This document shows, in pieces, positions 10,901 through 17,819 of a stretch of DNA of 64,000 nucleotides. Position 1 is the first letter of the stretch, and every line of letters begins with the position of its first letter. The notes beneath the pieces are model-generated. The model did not search any database and was not told the origin of the DNA. It saw only the letters and a program-made list of their open reading frames with translations. Source of the stretch: Nocardioidaceae bacterium (GTDB taxonomy: Bacteria > Actinomycetota > Actinomycetes > Propionibacteriales > Nocardioidaceae); contig JAGIBL010000001.1 of the NCBI GenBank assembly GCA_017744365.1, positions 1,113,416-1,177,415 on the forward strand, read 5' to 3'. A program made the translations under genes and the position numbers.

Positions 10901-11072
10901 CGGTCCCTCCGCCTCCGCCGCCGCCTCCGGTCCCGAGGTGCAGGTCGATGTTGACCGACGCGGAGATGTCGATGTCGAGCTGGTCGGCCTGGGCCGTCGG
11001 CAGCGACACCGCCGTCACTGCGGCAGTAGTGGCGACGGCCACCAGGGCACGTCGAAAGGTCTTCCCGAGCAT
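7911..11072 (-). CDS. large secreted repeat protein of unknown function
   Basis: A 1053-residue exported protein. Residues 1-30 are a signal peptide ending AQAD, followed by a glycine run at 49-58. DVDGNGIPD at 141-149 resembles a calcium-binding Asp loop as in dockerins and thrombospondin type 3 repeats. From about residue 330 onward at least seven diverged beta-rich units recur, each opening with a leucine-proline turn (DQLPSSIDV, SNLPARTTI, EHLPAEETI, DSLPAHLTF, EHLPSHLTL, KHIPASLDV). Three of them continue to an FDxHG turn and a short strand. The C-terminus carries a cluster of cysteines likely to form disulfides. I know no named family. The start at 11072 follows GGGGGTGAG. A surface or matrix role is inference. 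Confidence 0.8.
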   Translation of the reverse strand: MLGKTFRRALVAVATTAAVTAVSLPTAQADQLDIDISASVNIDLHLGTGGGGGGGGTGGLSQAFGGSATNLLQKILCPVVTTVADTTTNIPGVGPLVDALPPLVCSINVLGYVYRTTYVPPSGPPVVRYTKALAGVPTLIDVDGNGIPDFTGTLSPNLTLNGITLLIQRGLFYPAANKVSIEAIAINPAAPNSYVGFGPDGTPAGTAKQWQARLSVLGISSAGVDLGLDLKTHTPPSSLTTVGEMFSGANPDAPDTIYRGAANFSPVPATFSTRIKAAQSRQEFITTSTPSKLTAEVGVVTPGRRQKVDLTADQLPSSIDVVHTTGAGGQEKVTYDASAPIAKLTGKYEDKVGSAIATAAALDAWGIPTHLEFEQAGDKTSVGAGDGKIDRIQARFAKGSDVDALDPATTPFARYHRTTASKFTAALQVLDFKSASFNSSEPYGGDLQFATAPGLFPFTADDDTSTTHVEGYLSNLPARTTISADITNGKVTFDGHGTGIDKIFLKATRPTPFFTRVKRLEATLEHLPAEETIDVKQQNGAMSASASNPLGDITLLASDGSAAPAISGAAASYEDTPSLYRAFLRIGGLTSVSFQGDPVVADLVTAGAQFLTVKGATNGVTFDGTVDSLPAHLTFSLKPGAGGSTVVDFDSHGEAIATIQASGGGLTAPAGMPNFEARIEHLPSHLTLTLPQGTGNATFDAHGDHIGRVYAQAWGGSKAAVDATRQRLEFVDGQHVVANLLGIGNAEFGTGADPIHLSYDISNAPLDYKVVTGDIDLHGTISDPQPATIDINPLEVATEGQSGVTASYQVTPGLATGDGSIDEITLTGSIGNAYLDTSIKHIPASLDVCLATTIGPICKPSYVPATATGRTVFDPDFAMHFFPRNLAGNVPSTPVVVNGLVCPETSNAGNCADFGQNRVRIAIDNLSFKTVEAAFSSHDDGCDVACGRVWAAANTHGPGSPSEGDHLTGRVRYFDGDGDIFPDPKVDLNMPSPGGFLAFHNLFFFLHYDAIPPTADIATGGSFTCGDSPTPSLVYAINNLPDPDFLGGIFGVC

Positions 11073-11337
11073 GGCGCTCACCCCCCGGCTGGGTGCATCA
11101 GCCGTGTAGTTCCCGATGACACTCACTGAAGAGGACAGCCCGTCCCCATGTGATACGCACGTGATGCGCCCGAAAGCGCAGAAACCCCGTTCTCTTCGCA
11201 AGGTAGGCGGACTGTCAAGAGGATCTTCGTCTCGAAAATGACGAAAACGGGGCGAACGGGCGCAGAACTCGTCGGCCATATCCGAACCACCCGATCTTGC
11301 TAGAGACGGGGCCGGGGCCCGGCTCCACCATCGACCC
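11073..11337. other. divergent intergenic region, 265 bases
   Basis: Separates the start of the secreted repeat protein from that of the membrane protein on the other strand. It is lower in GC than its surroundings and contains a reverse-strand TTGACA (around 11215) without a convincing -10 partner. A broken inverted repeat (CCCCGTT and AACGGGG about 60 bases apart) is present. I see no gene or RNA in it. Confidence 0.5.
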
Positions 11338-12636
11338 ATGTTGTCCCGCTGTGTCTGCGCTCTCGGCCTCGTCCTCGCCGGTCTCTGCCTGGGAGCGGGC
11401 CCGGCGGACGCGGAGAGCACCGACGGCGGCCTCCTGGTCGTCGACGGGACCACGGTCAAGGCGAGCGAGGCCGACGACGGCGGCTACGAGGCCACGGTCA
11501 CCCTCATCAACACCGGCACGGCGCCGGTCACGATCGAGGGCGTGACCGTGCCCGGCTGCACCACTGACGTCAAGGACGGCACCGTGGCGGGACTGCAGTC
11601 GGCCGAGGTGAAGCTCGAGCTCGACGAGGCCTGCTTCAAGGACGCCGCCAAGGTCAAGGCCACGCTGGGCGAGGGGCTGCCGGCCGTGACCGTGACGAAG
11701 CCGGCGGGCGGCTCGGACTGGAAGCCGCTGTGGATCGGCGTGCTCGCCGGCCTCGCCCTCGGGGTCGCGGTGTGGTTCGCCGGCCAGCACATGGTGGGCA
11801 AGGTCGACAAGCTGCGGAAGCAGGCCCCCGAGGACGCCGCGGACCGCCAGGCCAAGTACGAGAAGCTCAAGAACCTCGTCAGCGTGCGGGTGGCCGCGCT
11901 GAACCCGAGCGACCCGCAGATCCTGCAGTGGAAGCCGACCCTGCCGCTGCCCACGGACGACTTCGGCATGGACTCGGAGATCAAGGGCCTGGAGGCGGGC
12001 TGGTCGTTCAAGGACTCCTGGGCCGCGAACCTCACCGTCGCCACCACGGCGCTGGTCGCCCTGGTCAACAGCGCCGACACGCTGAAGGCCGTGCTGGGGG
12101 AGGAGCCCAAGGCGGCCCTCGGGGTGATGACCGTCGCCGGCCTGCTCAGCGCCCTGGTGATCGCGGTGGCCAACACCGTCGCCAAGCTGGTCGGGGACAG
12201 CACGGCCCAGGTCACCGCGAAGGGCTTGGTCCTCTCGACGTCGATGGTGGTCTTCGCGGCCGGGCTCCAGACCGTGACGGTGGGTGGCTCGGCGCTGTCC
12301 CTGGTGGACGGGGTCGTCCTGGGCGGGGTCGTCGTCGTGATCGCCCTGGCGGTCGTGGTCGTCCTGCTCTGGTACGCCTTCCGCAGCCTGTGGGGCACGC
12401 TCGCCACGGGTGCCGACGACCCCGTGCCCGCCCTCCCGGCCGATGCCCTGACCGCGTGGGAAGCCGAGCAGCCGTGGCAGAAGGCGATCGTCCACGACCG
12501 CATCGTGACCCTGTACGCGCGGTGGCTGACCGACGTCCCGGCGACGGCAACGGCGGAGCCGGCCTACCCCTGGCCGCCGCGCACCTCGCCCGGGGACGAG
12601 CCGCTGTTCTTGCCGCGCAGGTCCTCCCTCATCTGA
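11338..12636 (+). CDS. membrane protein with exported N-terminal domain
   Basis: A 432-residue protein I do not recognise. A signal peptide (1-26) leads to an exported beta-sandwich-like region of about 95 residues with two cysteines (PGCTTDV and EACF). Then come a membrane helix at about 130-148, a cytoplasmic stretch rich in Lys/Glu, a second hydrophobic block of about four helices (about 230-345) and a Pro-rich cytoplasmic tail. This arrangement suggests a surface sensor or anchor. It is divergent from the large secreted repeat protein and may work with it; that is inference. Confidence 0.75.
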   Translation: MLSRCVCALGLVLAGLCLGAGPADAESTDGGLLVVDGTTVKASEADDGGYEATVTLINTGTAPVTIEGVTVPGCTTDVKDGTVAGLQSAEVKLELDEACFKDAAKVKATLGEGLPAVTVTKPAGGSDWKPLWIGVLAGLALGVAVWFAGQHMVGKVDKLRKQAPEDAADRQAKYEKLKNLVSVRVAALNPSDPQILQWKPTLPLPTDDFGMDSEIKGLEAGWSFKDSWAANLTVATTALVALVNSADTLKAVLGEEPKAALGVMTVAGLLSALVIAVANTVAKLVGDSTAQVTAKGLVLSTSMVVFAAGLQTVTVGGSALSLVDGVVLGGVVVVIALAVVVVLLWYAFRSLWGTLATGADDPVPALPADALTAWEAEQPWQKAIVHDRIVTLYARWLTDVPATATAEPAYPWPPRTSPGDEPLFLPRRSSLI

Positions 12637-12638
12637 GT

Positions 12639-12654
12639 CCCCGCACCTGCGGGG
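12639..12654 (+). terminator. weak hairpin after the membrane protein gene
   Basis: CCCCGCA and TGCGGGG face each other across two bases, effectively a 6-base-pair stem. It lies 3 bases past the stop codon and has no T run. Confidence 0.35.
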
Positions 12655-12750
12655 GTCCGCCCAGCTGGTCCTGGACAGGCCCGGGACGCCGGTCTACAAA
12701 CGGAACAGGGCCAGCGGGACTGCCAGCCCGGGCCCGGTACGGGGTTCCCC

Positions 12751-13695
12751 ATGTTCCGTCGTCTTCTCCTTCTCGGGCTCGTCCTCCTCGGTCTCGTCGC
12801 CGCGCCCGCCGCCGCGCCCGCCGCCGCGGCACCGTTCCCGAGCTCGGTCCCGCTCCCGGTCGACTTCCAGCCCGAGGGCATCGCCGTCGGGGCCGGCTCG
12901 ACGTTCTACGCCGGATCGCTGCGCAGCGGTGACATCTACCGCGGCGACCTGCGCACCGGCCAGGGCGCCGTCTTCGTGCACGCTCCCGCGGGCCGGGCCG
13001 CGGTCGGCCTCAAGGTCGACCAGGCGCACCAGCTGCTGTTCGTCGCCGGCGGCGGCACCGGCAAGGCCTTCGTGTACGACGCCCGCACCGGCGCCCCGGT
13101 GGCGTCCTACGACTTCGGCGGCTCGTTCCTCAACGACGTCGCGATCGCCGGCGACGGCGCCTACTTCACCGAGACCTTCGGGCCGGTGCTCTACAAGATC
13201 CCGATCTCGCCCAGCGGGGCCCTCGGGACGGGTTCGACGCTGGCGCTGACGGGGCCCGGAGCCACGACGGTGCCGAACGACTTCAACCTCAACGGCATCC
13301 AGGCGACCCCGGACGGCTCGACGCTCATCGTGGGCAACACCTCGCTCGGCAAGCTGTTCACCGTCGATCCGGCCACCGGCGCCACCGCGGAGATCCACGT
13401 GGACGGGATCATCCCCGGCACCCCGGACGGGCTGCTGCTCGCGGGACCGGACATGTGGGTGGTCGAGAACGGGGCCAACACCATCGTGCGGGTGCGGCTC
13501 GCCCCCGACCTGTCGAGCGGCACGATCACGAAGACGGTCACCGGCTCGCAGTTCCGGGTGCCGACCACGATGGCGAGGTTCGGTGACCGGCTGGCCGTGG
13601 TGAACGGCCGCTTCGACCTCGGCTTCCCGCCGCCGTTCGGACCCGGGGCACCTCCGGGGACGACCTTCGACGTGGCCGTGGTCCGGGCCGGCTGA
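12751..13695 (+). CDS. secreted SMP-30/NHL-like beta-propeller protein
   Basis: A 314-residue exported protein: signal peptide 1-27 (RRLLLLGLVLLGLVAAP), then repeated four-stranded blades with the turns FQPEGIAVGAG, NDVAIAGDG, NGIQATPDGSTLIVGN and GTPDGLLLAG. This is the blade pattern of SMP-30/gluconolactonase-type propellers. Asn and Asp in these turns resemble the metal site of that family, so a lactonase or binding role outside the cell is possible. The gene starts 114 bases after the previous gene and ends 10 bases from a convergent one. Confidence 0.8.
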   Translation: MFRRLLLLGLVLLGLVAAPAAAPAAAAPFPSSVPLPVDFQPEGIAVGAGSTFYAGSLRSGDIYRGDLRTGQGAVFVHAPAGRAAVGLKVDQAHQLLFVAGGGTGKAFVYDARTGAPVASYDFGGSFLNDVAIAGDGAYFTETFGPVLYKIPISPSGALGTGSTLALTGPGATTVPNDFNLNGIQATPDGSTLIVGNTSLGKLFTVDPATGATAEIHVDGIIPGTPDGLLLAGPDMWVVENGANTIVRVRLAPDLSSGTITKTVTGSQFRVPTTMARFGDRLAVVNGRFDLGFPPPFGPGAPPGTTFDVAVVRAG

Positions 13696-13705
13696 CGCCT
13701 GCGGG

Positions 13706-14902
13706 TCAGTCGGTCACGCGCTCCCAGGAGAACGGCCCGAAGCTGGTCGCGGTCGCCGGGCCGTGCTGGCCCGGCGTGACCGTGAGGCGCAGGTACTCCA
13801 GCGGCGTGGTGCTGCCGTGCACCACGACCCGGTGGAAGTTCGGCACGTCGTACGACGGGTGCGACGGCCACGCGTCGGCGGCGCAGACGCCCTGGTCGCC
13901 GGTGCAGTCCGATCCCTCGGCGAGCGGGTTGTCCGAGCGGTAGACGTGCGAGTCGCCGTTGAGCAGCAGCACGGGCTTGCCGAGGTCGCTCGTGCGGCCG
14001 GCGAGCTTCGCGACGAAGGGCTCGTAGCTGCTCAGGTGGGCGTTGGTGGCGGCGCCGTCCAGGTCCCACATGTCCGCCTGCGCGATCACGACCACGCCTT
14101 GGGCGTCCTGCGCGGCCGCGGTGTCGAAGGCGCGGTCCAGCCAGCGCAGGTCGGCGGCGGTGCGCTCGGCGGCCTCGGTCGTCTGCTCCGCGGTCACCGG
14201 GGCGCCGTACCAGGGGTCCGCGTCGTTGTTCGAACCGCCGGGCAGGTTGATCGTCACGAAGACAACGCCCTTGCGCTGCCACATCACGTTCTCGACGTAC
14301 TGACCGTCGGCCGGGTGCGCACCGTTGTCGACCTCGGCCTGGGAGAGCACGTCGAGGTCACCGCTGCCGAGGGTGCCGCCGGGGTGCGGGAAGAAGACCG
14401 ACCGGATCAGCGCGAGGTTCGCGACCGGGTTCCCCCGGGCGTAGCTCACCGGCTGGCCGTCGGCGCCGAGCACGTACTTGATGGTGCCCGTGCCGGCGTC
14501 GTACGCCCCGCCGCCCTCCTTCTTCTTGTGGCAGTCCGCCCACTCGTTGTCGCCCGGGGTGTAGACCATCGGGTCGGCGAAGGTGCTCCACAGCGCCGCG
14601 ATCTGGCGGTCGTAGGCCTCGGTGCAGTACTGGCTGCCCGAGTGGATGTCGCCGACGTGCACGATCCCGCTGACTGCCGGATCGGCGTTGACCTTCGCGA
14701 TGAAGCCGGGGGTGGCGTCCGTCTCGCTGGTGTCCGTCGGGGAGGTCCCGTACGGCGCATCGCCGTAGACGGCGTAGCTGAAGGACCGGTTCGAGCTTCC
14801 GGAGTCGGCCTGGGCGGCGAGCTGGGGGACCAGGGCGGCGACCAGCGCGGTCCCGGTCAGGGCGACGACGGCGAGGGCACGGGGGCGAGCAGACGAGGAC
14901 AT
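13706..14902 (-). CDS. secreted metallophosphoesterase
   Basis: A 398-residue exported phosphoesterase of the calcineurin-like fold. The signal peptide spans about 1-33. Metal-ligand motifs appear in order: YGDAPYG, VHVGDIHSG, TPGDNEW and, late, LNGDSHVYRSD, so a bimetal centre is probable. The usual N-terminal DxH is replaced by YGDAPY, as in some secreted relatives. Two to three cysteine pairs are likely disulfides. A stable hairpin lies just upstream of the start in the 5' leader. The substrate is unknown. Confidence 0.83.
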   Translation of the reverse strand: MSSSARPRALAVVALTGTALVAALVPQLAAQADSGSSNRSFSYAVYGDAPYGTSPTDTSETDATPGFIAKVNADPAVSGIVHVGDIHSGSQYCTEAYDRQIAALWSTFADPMVYTPGDNEWADCHKKKEGGGAYDAGTGTIKYVLGADGQPVSYARGNPVANLALIRSVFFPHPGGTLGSGDLDVLSQAEVDNGAHPADGQYVENVMWQRKGVVFVTINLPGGSNNDADPWYGAPVTAEQTTEAAERTAADLRWLDRAFDTAAAQDAQGVVVIAQADMWDLDGAATNAHLSSYEPFVAKLAGRTSDLGKPVLLLNGDSHVYRSDNPLAEGSDCTGDQGVCAADAWPSHPSYDVPNFHRVVVHGSTTPLEYLRLTVTPGQHGPATATSFGPFSWERVTD

Positions 14903-14915
14903 GGCGCCACCCTGG

Positions 14916-14935
14916 CGGGCGGGCATGCCCGCCCG
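14916..14935. other. GC-rich hairpin upstream of the phosphoesterase gene
   Basis: A 9-base-pair inverted repeat centred on CATG (CGGGCGGGC paired with GCCCGCCCG) sits 14-33 bases upstream of the ATG at 14902. It is flanked by CTGG and CCAG, which can also pair. It may fold in the 5' leader and limit translation. Confidence 0.5.
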
Positions 14936-14976
14936 GGCCAGCACGGACTGAATTGCTGGTGAACAGGCGCCGAGGG

Positions 14977-15005
14977 TTGACAGGGCCCGGAACCTGAATC
15001 AGGAT
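14977..15005 (+). promoter_or_regulatory. sigma-70 type promoter of the ABC/ligase operon
   Basis: A perfect -35 TTGACA (14977-14982) is followed after 17 bases by CAGGAT (15000-15005) as -10. Initiation near 15012 would place the first operator palindrome over the -10 and the second at about +6 to +25. Confidence 0.6.
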
Positions 15006-15009
15006 TCAG
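14994..15009. promoter_or_regulatory. operator palindrome 1
   Basis: CTGAATC-AG-GATTCAG, a perfect 7+2+7 inverted repeat covering the -10 region of the operon promoter. The size and symmetry suit a homodimeric repressor such as the TetR protein encoded at the end of the operon. Confidence 0.65.
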
Positions 15010-15016
15010 ATCAAGA

Positions 15017-15036
15017 TGAATCTGAGTTCAGATTCA
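15017..15036. promoter_or_regulatory. operator palindrome 2
   Basis: TGAATCTGA-GT-TCAGATTCA, a perfect 9+2+9 inverted repeat. It shares the TGAATC/GATTCA half-site with palindrome 1, and the two centres are about 25 bases apart. A protein bound here would block the start of transcription. Confidence 0.7.
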
Positions 15037-15066
15037 GATCGCAGGATCTCACCCGAGGAGCCCACC

Positions 15067-16128
15067 TTGTCCCGACGCCTTCGTTCCCGGTGGCTCGGCG
15101 CCACCGCCGTGGTGGCCGCGCTGGCCCTGACCCTGAGTGCCTGCGGGAGCTCGGACGACGAGAAGTCCGGGGCCACGGGCTCCGTGCCGAGCGGCGTCGA
15201 TCCGCATCCGCTCGCCAAGACGACCTCGCTCACGGTCGCGGTGCCGGCCTCGCTCGAGCTGTTCTCGCAGCCCTACCTGGCCAAGGAGTACGGCGAGTTC
15301 GAGAAGGAGAACCTCGACGTCACCGTGGTGAACCTGCTGCCCGCCGACGCGGTCACGCAGCTGGCCGCCGGGAAGATCGACGCCTGCATCTGCGCCTTCA
15401 ACCCGGGCGTCTTCAACGCCATCGACGCCGGCCTCCCGATCCGCGCGGTGGCCGGCACCTTCTCGGGCCTGCAGAAGGGCGTCGGCATCTACGTGAAGCC
15501 GTCGCTGGCGGCCGACCAGCCGCAGAGCCTGAAGGGCAAGAAGCTGGCGATCTCCAGCGGCTTCGCCAGTGCCGTGGTGACCGACCTGATGCGGTGGCTG
15601 GAGCCCGCCGGGATGGACCTGGGGGACATCACGCCGGTCAACGTCCCCGCGACCGACACCCTGACCGCGCTCGAGCACGGCGGGGCCGACGCCGCCTACC
15701 TGCTCGAGCCGTTCTCGGAGATGGCCACGAAGAACAAGACCGGTGTGTTCGTGCCGATCACCCAGCCGACCAGCCTGTCGACCGGGTTCTTCTTCGGCGA
15801 CCGCCTGCGCGAGTCCGACCCGGCTGCCGGCGCCGCCTTCCTGCGCGCGATCGTCCGCACCACCCGCGAGCACCTCCAGGGCGACTACCACGCGAACGCC
15901 GACACGGTCAGGACGATGGCCGCGGCGCTGGGCATGGACGCCAAGGCGCTCACCTCGACGCCGGGGGTGACGTTCGACCCCGACCTCACCACGTCGTCGT
16001 GGCCCGCGCAGATCGAGTCGGTGCAGAAGATCTGGGGAACGCTCGATGACGTGATCCAGTACCAGAAGCCGCTCGCGGTCGACCGCGTGCTCGACACCCA
16101 CCTCCTCGACACCGTCCTCGGCAAGTGA
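15067..16128 (+). CDS. ABC transporter substrate-binding lipoprotein (SsuA/NMT1-like)
   Basis: A 353-residue lipoprotein that captures the imported compound outside the membrane. The signal peptide ends in the lipobox LSAC, so the cysteine at about 22 is lipidated. The body has the NMT1/THI5-SsuA pattern: LTVAVPASLELF, QLAAGKIDACIC and KGKKLAISSG. I take TTG 15067 as start because GAGGAG lies 6 bases upstream and it begins the signal peptide; ATG 15016 lies inside an operator and would add 17 polar residues. Acidic and Thr/Ser residues in the cleft do not identify the ligand. Confidence 0.85.
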   Translation: MSRRLRSRWLGATAVVAALALTLSACGSSDDEKSGATGSVPSGVDPHPLAKTTSLTVAVPASLELFSQPYLAKEYGEFEKENLDVTVVNLLPADAVTQLAAGKIDACICAFNPGVFNAIDAGLPIRAVAGTFSGLQKGVGIYVKPSLAADQPQSLKGKKLAISSGFASAVVTDLMRWLEPAGMDLGDITPVNVPATDTLTALEHGGADAAYLLEPFSEMATKNKTGVFVPITQPTSLSTGFFFGDRLRESDPAAGAAFLRAIVRTTREHLQGDYHANADTVRTMAAALGMDAKALTSTPGVTFDPDLTTSSWPAQIESVQKIWGTLDDVIQYQKPLAVDRVLDTHLLDTVLGK

Positions 16129-16143
16129 CCCCAGGAGCCCGTC

Positions 16144-17409
16144 ATGACTGACCTCAAGAGCCTCTACTCCGACCTCGCCCAGGGCGGCCCCCCGCTGTTC
16201 TTCCCGGACCCGCCGGCGGAGGTGACGTTCAACTTCGACCAGGGCATCGCGGCCCAGGAGACCTTCCCGCTGGAGGACTTCAAGGAGATCGCCGTCGACG
16301 TCATCAACCGCGACGAGGGCCGTGCACTGGAGTACATCTCGTTCGGGTACGACGCCGGCGACGACCAGATCATCTACCTCTCGACGTACATCGAGCTGGT
16401 GCTGGGCTACACCGGGATGCGCGAGGAGATCGCCGCCTGGCTGCGGGCGGACCAGGGCATCGACTGGCTGCGGGCCGACAACCTGATCTGCACCTCGGGC
16501 TCGGTCCAGGCGATCGCCCTGGCCGTCAACGCGCTGGTCAACCCCGGCGAGGGCGTCCTGGTCGAGGCCGCGTCGTTCCCCTACGCGATGCGCTTCATGG
16601 AGATGCGCGGCGCCGACCTGCGCACCGTGGAGCTGGACGAGGACGGGCTGGTGATCGCCTCGCTGGAGCAGCGGCTGCAGGAGATGGCGGCCGACGGCGT
16701 CCGGCCCAAGATGCTCTACACGATCCCGACGTTCCAGCTGCCGACCGGCGCGGTCCTGCCGCTCGAGCGACGCCGGCGGCTGCTGGAGATCGCGGAGGAG
16801 TGGGACCTGGTCGTCCTCGAGGACGCCATCTACGCGAACCTCTGCTACGAGGGGGAGACCCCGCCCTCGCTGCTCAGCATGGACAGCACCGGCCTGGTCA
16901 TCCAGTCCAGTGGCCTGTCCAAGGTGCTGGCCCCGGGCCTTCGCAGCGGCTGGATCGCCGGCCGGACGGAGATGATCGAGGCGCTCGCCGCGGTGCGCCA
17001 GGACCTCGGCGTCAGCCAGTGGCTCTCCCGGCTGACCGCGGAGTACCTGCACCGCGGCCTGCTCGAGCCGCACATCGAGAAGGCCAACGCGGTCTACCGG
17101 CACAAGCGCGACGTCGCCGTCGAGGCGGTGCGCGAGCACTGCAGCGAGTTCGTCGACGTCACCGTGCCCCGCGGAGGCTTCTACCTCTGGCTCGCGCTGA
17201 AGGACAACTTCGACTGGGACAAGGCCGCCGAGGCCGCGGCGCTCGCGGGTGTCTTCTGCCGTCCGGGGGAGTCGTTCATGGGTGCCGAGCACGGCAGGGG
17301 CTACCTCCGGCTGGCGTTCAGCCACGCCCCCGAGCACGAGCTGCGCCGCGGGATCGCTGCCCTCGGCGAGGCGATGCGCTCCGCCGCCGGCGACCAGGTG
17401 GCCCGATGA
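16144..17409 (+). CDS. PLP-dependent class I/II aminotransferase
   Basis: A 421-residue fold-type I aminotransferase of the 2-aminoadipate/MocR-domain branch, without a DNA-binding domain. Lys260 in SSGLSKVLAPG forms the Schiff base, Asp227 and Tyr230 in EDAIY hold the cofactor, and the SGSVQAI loop (118-124) binds its phosphate. FSHAP near the C-terminus contributes the carboxylate-binding region. The AGGAG ribosome site is good. As the first enzyme after the importer protein, it probably removes the amino group from the imported compound or from an intermediate. Confidence 0.87.
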   Translation: MTDLKSLYSDLAQGGPPLFFPDPPAEVTFNFDQGIAAQETFPLEDFKEIAVDVINRDEGRALEYISFGYDAGDDQIIYLSTYIELVLGYTGMREEIAAWLRADQGIDWLRADNLICTSGSVQAIALAVNALVNPGEGVLVEAASFPYAMRFMEMRGADLRTVELDEDGLVIASLEQRLQEMAADGVRPKMLYTIPTFQLPTGAVLPLERRRRLLEIAEEWDLVVLEDAIYANLCYEGETPPSLLSMDSTGLVIQSSGLSKVLAPGLRSGWIAGRTEMIEALAAVRQDLGVSQWLSRLTAEYLHRGLLEPHIEKANAVYRHKRDVAVEAVREHCSEFVDVTVPRGGFYLWLALKDNFDWDKAAEAAALAGVFCRPGESFMGAEHGRGYLRLAFSHAPEHELRRGIAALGEAMRSAAGDQVAR

Positions 17410-17819
17410 GCCCGCTCGAGGCCGGTCAGGCGTCCCGTGGCCTCAACCCGCCGCACCTGCGGTTCCCCGGCATGTCCCAGGCGGTGCTGAGCAACGACAC
17501 CCTGCACGTCTCGGGCCAGGTCGGGCTCGGCCCGGACGGCGCCCTGGTCGGCGAGAACGACATGGGTGCCCAGACCACCCAGGCGCTGGCCAACCTCGGC
17601 TCGGCACTCGAGCTCGCCGGCCTCGGCCCGCGCGACGTGGTCAAGTACACCTGCTTCATCGTCGACAGCGGCGACTTCGAGGCCTTCGCCCGGGCCCGGG
17701 CCGCGTTCTTCGGCGACCACGAGCCCGCCGCCACCACGGTGGTCGTGGCCGGCCTCCTGGACCCGCGGATGCTCGTCGAGATCGAGGCGGTCGCCGTCCG
17801 CAACGGCGGCACGTCGTGA
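17406..17819 (+). CDS. RidA/YjgF-like protein
   Basis: A 137-residue Rid-family protein. Typical RidA hydrolyses 2-aminoacrylate and other imines released by PLP enzymes. The core (HVSGQVGLGPDG, QTTQALANLGSALELAGL, VEIEAVAV) is clear. The active-site arginine of RidA, just before the last core strand, appears to be Gly here (VVAGLLDP). The nearby Arg in DPRM is displaced by about five positions, so imine hydrolysis by the usual mechanism is uncertain. The start overlaps the aminotransferase stop by ATGA, tying its translation to that enzyme. Confidence 0.83.
   Translation: MSPLEAGQASRGLNPPHLRFPGMSQAVLSNDTLHVSGQVGLGPDGALVGENDMGAQTTQALANLGSALELAGLGPRDVVKYTCFIVDSGDFEAFARARAAFFGDHEPAATTVVVAGLLDPRMLVEIEAVAVRNGGTS

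Noticed and set aside
8205-11129. 974-codon forward frame opposite the secreted repeat protein
   Set aside because: Its translation is dominated by Arg, Gly, Val and Asp without hydrophobic cores. The reverse frame has a signal peptide, ribosome site and ordered repeats.
15016-15066. ATG 15016 as start of the substrate-binding lipoprotein
   Set aside because: It lies at the edge of an operator palindrome, has no ribosome site and adds polar residues before the signal peptide; TTG 15067 has GAGGAG at the right distance.
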